This document shows, piece after piece, positions 1-10,146 of a stretch of DNA of 64,000 bases. The position numbers and the translations under genes were made by a program. Under the pieces are notes generated by a model. The model was not told where the DNA came from. It was given only the letters and a program-made list of their open reading frames with translations, and did no database searches. This stretch comes from Balanoglossus misakiensis (lineage: Eukaryota > Hemichordata), in the NCBI GenBank assembly GCA_040954595.2, contig CM082591.2:1798001-1862000 (forward strand). Reading direction: 5' to 3'. Numbering within the stretch: the first letter of the stretch is position 1; each line of letters starts with the position of its first letter.

Positions 1-3000
1 CTAAACTTAGAATATTTGTTCGCAAAACTTTCACATCTTTATGTCGCACCAATTATTGCTTCACGTATATGGTAAGTAATGAAATTAAAAATCAATGGTC
101 GACTGGCGGCCAACACTGGATCAGATTGCAAAGCTAATCATATTTTCTCGTATTATGGAATACACCAACGGACACTTTTCAGAGAAATATTCATGCAATT
201 GGAAATATGGACCTCAGCCAGTCCACGTCCCTCGTATCCCAACGTGTTCTGTCAAATTTGATAGATCGACCTGTTTTTGAATCATTGTCATAATCTAATC
301 TCGTTCTACCACAATACCTCTTCAAGTAATTGAGATAACTTAATAGCTTTTTCTGTCGAAGTCCACCTAAGTCTTTGATTGTATACGTGCGACTTTCTGG
401 CTATGACTTTGTCTTATTGTATTGTGCCGAAATAAATAACATGAAAATAATCCCCAAAATCCAAAAGGTTAAATTAAAGTGCTCGAATGACGTCATAGGC
501 AGTGTAGCTATTCTATGCAAATTAGGAAGGTCGAGCTTGTCATTGGACAAGTGATTGATGACCCCGCATCAGCGCCATACAGTACAAACATTAAACTGGC
601 CACCAAGACCAGAGACACGCGTTTATTAAATTTGGGTGCCATCCATTGTCTGGAGTGGGAACATACATTACTTGGCCAAACTTTTGTTTATCTCTTTTCG
701 GTTTTATGTGGAGTCTCAGACGAAATTTACGACGTTCCCCAAAAGTGCAATTTGAACCACCAAGATGTTGAACGTATTAACTTTTTTCCCCGGCTAACTT
801 ATCCACGTTTTCTGTGCCAAAGTTCGTCGAAATGTGGAAAATTTACAGGTAACACGTTTCCCGTCGTCTGAATTCCAAATGAAAGTCAGCAATTGTGAAA
901 ACTTGGCTTGTTCGATTTTTACTATACTAGGGAGAACCTCGCATTCAAAAGAGACTCATCTACCATGTGGACATGATGAAAAGTAAAGGGAGTGGTCAAG
1001 TGTTTATGGGTGAATGACATCAAATGATGGGTGCAGCTTCTGCAGTATTGCGAAACCCTTTTCTAACCGTGACAACTGTGTGATACGGCATTCATGGTTG
1101 CCTGTAAATGTATAAGTCGATTTCCTGAAGGCCTGGACAAAAATTAAAAGACATTACATCACTCGTCACAATAAAACATCTGGTGATTCGAAACCTTGGA
1201 ACATGACTAATCTCGGGGAAGGAATGTGTATCACTTTATCTGAATCATATATTGGTGAAATGTATTTATTTTGTCCTCAGATGACCTCCCACCCAAACAT
1301 GTGGGCAAAAGCCCTTACCAGTGTGACCACGATATGACAGTAATTACTTTCTTCGTAGTTTGACGACCAGGCAATGTGACTGTATATGCAAATTCAACAG
1401 GTGTCCTCCTTTACATAAACTTTTGATAAACTAAATAAAACTATGCGTTCATTTCTGTCAGTTGGCCTACATGGCTACCGAGGCCATAAGAGAAAACTTC
1501 AAAGTTATTATTTTGTTGGATAAAGCGAATGATGGATCTGTGTTGTTTTGGGAGGAAATATTAAGCCTTGATCCACGGCTGTGCTTTGGAATCTTGCCGA
1601 ATGTTTACAGGAAGTCTGAGATAGAACATGCGTTTCCATTCCACCGGGAAATCGACTTGAGTGGAAATTTCCTATGACGTGGAAATTCCTTACTGAAAGA
1701 TATCAGCAAAGTGCAAGTAGGTAAATCCTTCAAAAACATCACATGTTTACAAGAACCAGGAGTGACATAGTAGACGAGATTTGATTTCGCGAAGAATGTA
1801 GTCCGGGCTTAGGGCACTTTTCTTAATACATGTTTTGTTCCACATCTCCGTGGCCGGGTCGGCGCTGGAATTTGCAGATCGCCTCACCCAAAATTTTGCA
1901 GAAATGGTGTGTCAGATCGGGCCACGGTCGTGACTCGATATACACGTACCAATACCAAGCGGATAGCTCATATTGGCCAACGGGCTTAACACAAATGCGC
2001 CTATTCTGTACTGTACTGTTGTGTACTGTACTGTACTGTACTGTACTGTTGTGTACTGTACTGTTGTGTACTGTACTGTACTGTACTATACTGTACTGTA
2101 CTGTACTGTACTGTACTGTACTGTACTGTACTGTACTGTACTGTACTGTACTGTACTGTACTGTGCTGTGCTGTGCTGTACTGTACTGTACTGTACTGTA
2201 CTGTACTGTACTGTACTGTACTGTACTGTAATGAACTGTACTGTGATGTACTATACTATACTGTATTGCCTACTGTACTGTACTGTACTTGGACGAGAAC
2301 AACCACTAACTCACCCCTTAGGCCCACCTTTGTAAACTGTGCGAAGCTTCCTCGTTTGAAAATCGCAAACGATGAACCTGTCCTATTGTTTGAACAGCTT
2401 AACCCGATCCATTAGCCGAAGATGGCGGTCCCTGATTACTTTTGACATACTTTACCAGGTCAAATGAACTTTGTTCAATCGCTTCGAAAAATACATGTCT
2501 GAAGAGTCCATGTTTTCTAGGATCGTAGGTAAACAGAGAGGTTATTTTTCATTTTCCGTCCAGGATATTTAGAATATGCTACAAATGACGCTGTCGTCTC
2601 CGCCCTATATTCTGCAGTTCGAGCAAGGGCCTTGAATATCATGCTGTATGCTTTGCATACGTGCGCCCCTTCACGCCAACTCATTTGCATTTTTGGCTTG
2701 CGTAAAAATGACCACCGTTGTTTACTTCGTTACAAGACTGCGGTATGCAAACGGAGATGGTTGACATTAGACTTTTGGTGAGAAAATAACAGATGTCGTA
2801 AACATGTATATGTGGTAAACAGTGTCTTTTTAGTCTCAAGATGCCTCAAAACAGCCTGCTAAAAGTAGTCCTCACACTCGGTGCACTGAACACATTCTTA
2901 CGCGTGCGCGCACGTTGGCCAACCACCAGACAGTACTTTTTACCCCTGCCAAAGAAAATTTGGTTTTCATTCACAATCTTCATCGTTTACAGCCGGTGAA

Positions 3001-3400
3001 CAAAATATGTTTACCTTCCAACTGTGTCATGTACATAATTGTTGTCGTGTCATGGCCAAAGGATGGGTATTTTCACCAACACCGGCAGAGTTCTTGACAA
3101 CGCCATATCCCCTAGCTTGGTGAGAATAAATAATCTTCAAGGAAACGGTCATTATCGTTCTGATTTTTTGTTATCTTCAGATAAAACAAATCTTAGTTAT
3201 CAAAAGAATTTGATTTTTAGACCAAATAGTTTTGTAGCGTGAAATATTTTCAGATGGTCTCTTGTAGTTCGGAGATTTCGTCAGCCATCTTTTTTCACGT
3301 GAGGTCATTCACACAACTGGGTCGATTCCCGGCCTACTTTGTGGCGTGACCTACATTACCTGCGCGTGTCCCCGGATGCTCGCGTTGCGGGCGTAGCATG
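1..3400. other. intergenic stretch without a recognised gene
   Basis: No conserved protein family is recognisable on either strand. Short open frames exist (for example 515-871 and 1462-1677 on +), but their translations match nothing I know. The 1462 frame is preceded by a good splice acceptor at about 1460, so it could be the last exon of a gene entering from the left, but I cannot show this. A consensus CRE (TGACGTCA) lies at 488-495. The only clear structure is the pentanucleotide array near 2.0-2.3 kb. Confidence 0.5.
2007..2290. repeat. (ACTGT)n pentanucleotide satellite
   Basis: About 280 bp of near-perfect ACTGT repeats with a few variants (TTGTG, GCTGT, ATACT) clustered at the left end and near the middle. 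Because the unit is 5 bp and contains no stop in any phase on this strand, all three frames stay open and translate to CTVLY-type repeats. These frames are not genes. Confidence 0.95.
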
Positions 3401-3407
3401 AATGGGG

Positions 3408-3415
3408 TATAAAAG
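3408..3415 (+). promoter_or_regulatory. TATA box of the deiodinase-family gene
   Basis: TATAAAAG in a GC-rich flank, about 90 bp before the ATG at 3498. That allows a transcription start near 3438 and a 5' UTR of about 60 nt. The phase-compatible first exon directly downstream supports it as a real core promoter. Confidence 0.55.
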
Positions 3416-3497
3416 AACGTGCTCAGCTGGTAGCCGGTAGTTCGAACAGCTGATTCCGTCAAGAAACTCAGAGAGAAGAAACTTCCGAAATTTACTG

Positions 3498-6400
3498 ATG
3501 TCACTGAGACTTCTATCCAGCCCGTGCGCTGGGCCCACTGCCGTGCACCAGGGCCCGATGCCCATGACGGGCCTACCGCCGATGAGCGGCCCCGGTGGGA
3601 AAGTTATCCCACCCGATGGTCCTCCACCGATGTCGATGATGGCAAATATGATGAACGGTAAGCTAAAACAATTTCACCCATTTGTATGTTCATGTATTAC
3701 TAAGGGAAACAATTATTTCAAGAAAATTTAAACTTTTGGCAAATTTTAGAAATGAATATATTAGGAACATTGTAATACTCGAAAATATTTTTTGCAGTGT
3801 TTAAGAAATATATTTTTGAGCTCTTCACGATTTTATCACAACTGGCATAGCGTTGGTTTTTGTTTGGATTTTGTAATAAAGTATCTGGAAATGTAATTTT
3901 ACGTGCCTGTAAACTAAAAAAAGCGCTGTCTGCACAAAGTTGACACGTTTGCGAATAAATAGAAGATAGGGCTATACTATTTCGATGCAGCATTTTGCCA
4001 ACAAAACTTTCTACATACTTTCGCGAAAAAAAAACCCAAGATGATTCAAACTCGCCTGACTTTCCGCTGTAGTCGTAAGACTACACTCGTCCATGCCATG
4101 TGGTATTAAACGACATTTTCCACCGTATGACGTACATTTCAACCTGTTAGCGTATTTCATCACCATCTATCGTTACTCTGTATGTATATAATTACATCAA
4201 AATTTTCCCCAAGTCAATGTAAACCTTATTTCTCGTGGAGTTTGAGAACTTGCTGTTTGTTTTTTTACCAGGGGCAAAACGTCTTATCTTTCGACCATCT
4301 TTTTTTCTATTCGATGGGTGAGAATATCGTATTCCACGCCATGTCACGCTAACGTAGAATATAAAAGACGATTTACGTCATATAGAATATTTGTTCTAAC
4401 TCGAACACCTAGTGTAACAATAGGCGGAACCAGCAGACGACAAAGTTATCGTTGTTCGTCTTAATGGACCTCTCATTTACAATACGCTGCTTAAGTGTGT
4501 CGCGTCTGGTTCCAAAGTCCTGTTTCTAGGAACACGTACACAGCCTGGGTAACCGCTACGAGACCCATTAAGAATTTAGTCCAACTTTTCGCTAAGATAC
4601 TAGACCAGTCGACTGTCTAATCGGAAACTGACAGAAATAGGCCGAGTCAGAAATTATCGTCTGCTACAAATTTACATGAATATGATTCATTTTTGACAAA
4701 CAAAACTTACTTAAATTTATCGAAAGTACAGGGAAAGTTGATAGATACTGTTTGCAATTGCATTACCATTTTGATTGAAGGAATTCGGGGATAAATGATG
4801 TCTACCAAGTGAAAACGCTTCATTTGAGACGGAAAGTGAAATTCGGTAGGTGAGGTTTGAGAGAAATCAGGGAATGGGGTTCTTAATCCAGCATAACACT
4901 TTTTGGAGTTGCTCCAATATGTGTCTGGCTTTAACCGGCGCTGATTTCCGATGACCGAATTACGGGTACATCAAATTCGCAGTTTACTCGTGAGAAGTTA
5001 TAAAATGTACGTGCGCGACGAGTTGTTTCTCGTGATCGTTGTTTGGCGTTTTGTGGGTTACTTTTGGTTCAGTTGAAAACACGCGTAACTTCTAGCGCTC
5101 TGATTGGTCCATCACAGTAGCGCCATACGCAACTCCGCAGTGACGTCATTCCATTGACGTCACTCATTCTCGGTAGAAGACCTGTTCGCTAATACGGTCC
5201 CATGGCCGGGCCTACGAAGGGACAATATGGACTGCTTTTTCAGCGAACTACTGACGCGTGCATGACTCATGCTAGAAAAATCTCCGCGAATAGTCATGCC
5301 ACTGTTAACGAATGATTCCCAAGCCAGCTGACAGTAAACAACGAAGTTTTTCTCCGACTTACTTCGTCTTCGCGACGAGGGAAAGCCCCACCCATTAACT
5401 TTATCTTTCAAAACCTTTCCTTATCAAATGACGTTACAATATCACATAGCTAGGAATAAAATTGCTTAATTTACTATCGACACTGCAAAATTACACAAGG
5501 TATACAACAAGTGAAAGCGGAATTTGTGTCTTGCTGATATGAACTTAAAAAGCTATTAACTCCAAATATTTAGTCATTGAAATACATATAGTCTTTCGTT
5601 ATTATCTGAAAAATGCAACCGTTGCGGAAATTTTACGTGGGCGGACCATGCACAGATACGTGCACAGATGCACAAGACACGAGATGACCTCCAGGTTATG
5701 TTGAGACCAGCTGGATGTTGTCAGCAAAATGTCAAATGATTTGATGAGTGAAAAGGTTACTCCAATTCTGTTTGCCCTGTCGAATACTGCAATATTGTAC
5801 ACAGGCTAAAATATGAATATGGCTCTACTATTTCAGGGAAATTATTCAAGTTCCTACAAGACAGGGAAACTGTGATTAAGATAGCGATGAAACATCGCCA
5901 GCATACATTTTCCGAAGAAACCCAACACAAGTACAACTTGCTGGACCCGTCGAATCGAACCGTTATCCTCGGAATGATGACAATATGGTCGGACACAGCC
6001 AACCAAGTTCTCCGGGAGACGTGCCCTGAATTTCCCGACTTCAAAGGGACGCCATTTGGGGTATTCGCTATAGAGATGCTTCTACAGAAGTACGAGAATG
6101 ACCCTGAGGTATACAAACCACTATTTATCCAAAAAATCTTAAAAATTGGAAGTCGTTCAGGCTATTTTCGGTCGACGATTTCCCGCCAAAATCAAGACAA
6201 TGTTTCTCGGCCGTCATTAAAATTTTCATCAGAAAATACGCCAACTAGAAATGATAATTTCGAGGACGGTCAACGATTAATATTTTCGGGCTTGTGTGTA
6301 AATTTAACAAGAAACAACCATCATATATCTGTTTTTTCTTTCACACAGGTTCGCCGCCATCTTGATTTCATGTACGAGTTTAAATCCATGATGCAATCTG

Positions 6401-8716
6401 GCAACCTGACGATAGGCGACAGAGCGCCCGATGTAGAGATTGTGAACCTCGATTCCAAACAGTGTCAACCACTGTCAAGCCTTCATTTACATAACGATAG
6501 ACCGATGGTCGTCATCGCTTCGTCATTTAGCTGACCCCCGCTTAGGGTGAGTTTTAAACTTTAATTTATAAAAAAAAAAGATAAATTAGATGGTGATTTT
6601 GGTAATTTTTATCGCATGTACCCACAGAGTTTACAAGACCAGATATCAGTTTTTGCTGAACCCTGCCTCTTACAAATAATGGCAAATAAAATTTCGAATT
6701 AAATTTACTGAACAGAACTTCGAAAGTATTAAAATATTAAAATTATATTAAGTAGGAATTTACTGACCCGTGCCTCTTGTAAATATTGCCAAATAAAAAT
6801 CTAATAAACTTAAATGCAAAAGAGTTGACACCGAGTGTCTAAAATGGTGTACGATATTTCAGACACGTAAAGAAATCGGGTGATTTCTAATAACCAATCA
6901 AATTTGTTGGTTTGGGGGTCTGTGTTCCGTTATGCATCGGGTTACATGATAGGGTTACATGATACATCTGCGTAACAGCTAATGCACGTGACGATCGCGT
7001 GTATAACTTTCCATGCGCACGTGGACATCCTAGCCCATGAGATGTTGCTGCCATAGGCGAAAGATGACTTTAATTATTATAATTTTAACCAGTGGCTTAC
7101 ATATTTTATCCTTGGAGACTAAATAAGGAAAGAACAAAGCAAAACAATACTTCTTCGATCGGTTAACCAGTTCAAAGATCATTTTTAAACTGCACGTACA
7201 AGTTTTCCCTCTGCCCTCCAATAACTGTGAACCGGCCCACTTTTTGTGCGGTTGACCTGCCACGAACGCTGCGCTTGTGTTAGGATAACCCTAGGCCAAG
7301 GTCTCCGGTTAAAATGTTTGTCGGAAACGATAATTATGACGGGTCAAGGTACTTTATAAAGAATCTGAAAGCGTGTATAGGGCTTGGTACACCCCGTGAC
7401 CACAGGCATCTGAGATTACCAGGGTTAAACTAAGTTCATTCTTACAACATACTTCGTAGCGTAGGCACATTACCATGGTGGCGCTGGCCCATAGAAACGA
7501 TATCAAGCTGACCCCAAAAAAAGTCTAAAACCAGTAAACACGAAAAGCATGACGGACGACCGTATTCTTACGTTACACGAACTTACAAACAAACTTCTTA
7601 GTCGACGGAAAAGAAACGTAGTGACCTACAAAATGGCGAACATCCTGTTTCTCAATCGGCATTTGATGTTTTTCTCAAGATCCCGGTTTGTTGACCGGAC
7701 TCCGTTCGACGTAACAACTTGTTGACAGAAAATACACTCAATTGAACTGCCAGAGTGATGAAACATCGCCGAGAAAGTACTAATCCCTTTAAGTCACGCA
7801 CGAAATCCTCTTACAAAATATCACCACCGACATTTTCCGACTACATGTATTTCCTTCAGTGTGCGGTCGTAAGTTTAAGGGTTATTGGCGGTCAAATCCC
7901 TTGCAAAGTGGGTCTGGCTCATTTACCACAAGTATGCGCTTGCGCTTGTCTAATTTTAGCGTCAGAGGAAAAGTTTAGGTCAACTTTCTTATTACATGTA
8001 TTATTATTATTTGTTTATTTCAGGCCATCGTTGATGGCGGCCATCTGTCAAGACTAGTAGCAGACTACAAGTCGGACGTCGACTTTCTGTTCGTCTACCT
8101 GACAGAGGCGCATCCAAGAGACGGCTTCAGAATGGGGCGAAATTTCAGCTTCATGAAACAGCACAGAAGTTTGGAGGAGAGAATACAATGCGCACGGTGA
8201 GCATTTTAGGGATTCGCGCATGTATGACGGACGCACAGACAATTTTTTCGTCTGCCCACTAAATATTCATATCGGCTATAGAGAATTTTGGATTTAAACT
8301 TAAATTGCACGGTTTGGCGAACTTGAAAATCACTGTTTGGGTTTAACATTAATTGAGAGAAGACAAAGTATTTGCGGCATGCATTTTCATATAAAAATAT
8401 TTGGGGAAAAAATAAAGATTGACTCACCTTTTTTATTCTTTTCTCTTGTAGAGAGCTTCCCAGCAAAGATGGCGACACTTTCACCTCCGACTTGCACTGC
8501 GGGTCAAAAGTTCGAGTTGTAGCAGACACAATGGAGAACGACTTCAACCGAGCCTTCTGTGCACATCCAGACCGTTCATTCATCATCGAAAATGGCAAAA
8601 TGGTGTTCATTGGGGCCATCATGATAGACCAGCTGAAGATGCCACAAAAATTGACCACCGACCATTTGAGAGAGTGGCTTGAAAACCGTTTTCCTAACGC
8701 TGCATCGTCGAAATGA
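3498..8716 (+). CDS. iodothyronine deiodinase-family selenoprotein (UGA = Sec)
   Basis: Five exons: 3498-3657, 5837-6108, 6349-6546, 8024-8196, 8452-8716, about 355 residues. Deiodinases are thioredoxin-fold enzymes that remove iodine from thyroid hormones using selenocysteine. The catalytic block here is SFS-U-PPLR, with U encoded by TGA at 6532-6534 (about residue 206), matching the family's S-C-T-U-P-P-F. Reading continues through a perfect donor at 6547 into the deiodinase motif LTEAHPRDGF (exon 4) and VVADTMEND...LREWLENRF (exon 5), and ends at TGA 8714-8716. Exon 1 is proline/methionine-rich and is joined by compatible phase (1 nt + 2 nt). It is the least certain part. I see no N-terminal membrane anchor, unlike vertebrate DIO1-3. 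Intron 2 (240 bp) is open and a multiple of three. Family assignment is firm; substrate and paralogue identity are not. Confidence 0.85.
5141..5162. promoter_or_regulatory. twin consensus CREs in deiodinase intron 1
   Basis: Two perfect TGACGTCA palindromes at 5141-5148 and 5155-5162, 14 bp apart, with an inverted CCAAT (ATTGG) about 35 bp upstream. The arrangement resembles a CREB/ATF-responsive promoter or enhancer inside the first intron. No TATA box is obvious just downstream, so an alternative promoter is possible but unproven. Confidence 0.45.
6532..6534 (+). other. in-frame UGA selenocysteine codon
   Basis: TGA followed by CCC CCG CTT AGG and then GTGAGT. The downstream exons continue the deiodinase fold in the same reading frame, and the position is exactly that of the catalytic Sec in the family. 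A standard translation stops here and loses the C-terminal 149 residues. Confidence 0.85.
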
Positions 8717-9199
8717 ATTTCCTCTGACAATAAAATGACTGACATTTCCCCCATTTCACCAGCATTCCGTTCAGACTGCCATGCTCACAGGCGCTTCAGG
8801 AACTGTACACCGATAACAAAACTTTCGAACACCCCAAACTAAGAGAGCTAGACACAGCAAAATATACTTCAGCGCTTGCACGCCGTCTCCCTTCTGACCG
8901 AACGAAATATACAGAAGAATAAAAACAGGTGGTTTATTTGCATGTAGACAGTTCTTCCCGAGCGTCAAAACGACAGGTGCGAACCGAACAGTAGACACCT
9001 CGGCGACAAAGTTTTGCATATTTCCTCGCTGGCCGGTTGGTGGCGCAATATACCCTAGCAGGTTATTCGAAAAGCAGCGCCCGACAATTCAGAGAGGATT
9101 TATATGCTTGAAATTTATCACCAACCAAGCTAGCGAAAATATATTTATCAAGCACTGTAAAAATAGCATCACAAGCTGTTTTTATAGCCATTTTGAAAA

Positions 9200-9245
9200 C
9201 TGTTCATGTGAAAATGCCACCATAAAGTGCTGTTTGAAATTTCCG
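9200..9245 (+). promoter_or_regulatory. candidate SECIS element
   Basis: GTGA at 9208-9211 is followed by an imperfect stem, 9212-9220 pairing with 9227-9235 (three A-T, two G-T, one C-C mismatch, then C-G, A-T, C-G). The apical loop CATAAA contains the required AA. A GAA at 9236-9238 can form the sheared G-A quartet with the GTGA. The spacing from GTGA to AA (12 nt) fits SECIS geometry. The lower helix is weak (only short ctg/cag or gaaa/tttc pairings), so this is a candidate only. Confidence 0.3.
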
Positions 9246-9742
9246 AGCAGCATACCACTGGCCAACCGTCCGAGTCAACATCAGTCTTATTGTCAATCTA
9301 TGCAGCCTAAAAGTTGCATGATAGTCCCTGTTTTTATCATCTTTGTTACCGGATAAGAAAAAAACTTAAGTTATTCGTCTGAAGATAAGTTGTTTTATCA
9401 GTGAAGTAAGAAAGAAAACTTGCATTGAAAAACTGCTTGGAATTCACGATGTCAGCCTCCTATTTATTGAATTTCATGATTTAAGTTAGAATATTTTATT
9501 TTATCTGTTCTATTTGGTCTCATACACCCTTTACCTGAAATAACATTTAAATGTAAAATACAACCTCGTTGCAAGCTTTTCAGATGCTCATACTGCCCTC
9601 TATGTGAGGACTTGTGACAGCTAATCGGTAAAACCCGACAACAGAGGGCGCTGATAGGCTCGATTTTCTCCCTTGCACGAGGCAGTCTGCGCATAACACG
9701 AGGCTTGCGATGACGTTGTTGTATCTTTGTATTTCATAAGAA

Positions 9743-9748
9743 AATAAA
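9743..9748 (+). promoter_or_regulatory. poly(A) signal, deiodinase gene
   Basis: AATAAA about 1.03 kb after the stop codon, in AT-rich sequence, followed by a T/G-rich stretch (about 9766-9800) suitable for cleavage. Confidence 0.4.
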
Positions 9749-9948
9749 GCATATTTAACTTCAATGTAGTTTGTGTGGAGTCTTTGCTTTTTAAGTGTCA
9801 ACATGGTATTTGTATGAAGGAAACTGAACTTATTAAAAGGATAAGTTTTTGTGCCTCAAAATTCACATGTTCAAACTTTTGCCTGTACTTTATAAAAAGA
9901 AAACTGTCAAATTAGAACACACAGACTCCTCTGTAATCAGGACAATTC

Positions 9949-9954
9949 TTTATT
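9949..9954 (-). promoter_or_regulatory. poly(A) signal, NOSIP
   Basis: TTTATT on the + strand reads AATAAA on the minus strand, about 195 bp beyond the NOSIP stop codon. Confidence 0.5.
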
Positions 9955-10146
9955 AAGGAGATTTTTCAAGATAAAAGTTACAATTTATGGAATTTTATCC
10001 GTCTATTGAGGACACACTACTATCTGGATGTGTCCGTATAAGACAGGTTTTAATACATACATGTATCTAAAATAAGAAGTCTGTTATTCTAAAGTAAACT
10101 GATTGAGTAATTTACCATTCCGAAGAAATTTGATTGGTTTGATGTA

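Larger units (their letters stand above)
8717..9770 (+). other. 3' UTR of the deiodinase-family gene
   Basis: Non-coding stretch after the stop, ending near an AATAAA at 9743-9748. It faces the 3' end of NOSIP, whose own poly(A) signal is about 200 bp further on (9949-9954, minus strand), so the two genes converge tail to tail. A selenoprotein needs a SECIS here. The best candidate I find is described separately. Confidence 0.5.

Noticed and set aside
1462-1677. Possible terminal exon of an upstream gene
   Set aside because: A splice acceptor precedes it and the peptide is not low complexity, but no family match and no connecting exon can be shown.
1830-2415. Three overlapping open frames encoding CTVLY-type repeats
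   Set aside because: They are translations of the (ACTGT)n satellite, open in every frame because the unit is 5 bp without stops.
5160-5411. Minus-strand 83-codon frame beside the twin CREs
   Set aside because: No recognisable protein features; lies in the deiodinase intron without poly(A) or splice support.
9590-9660. GCCCTCT...AGAGGGC hairpin as the SECIS
   Set aside because: The outer stem is perfect, but no GTGA/GA quartet can be placed with a pairing helix above it. The geometry fails.
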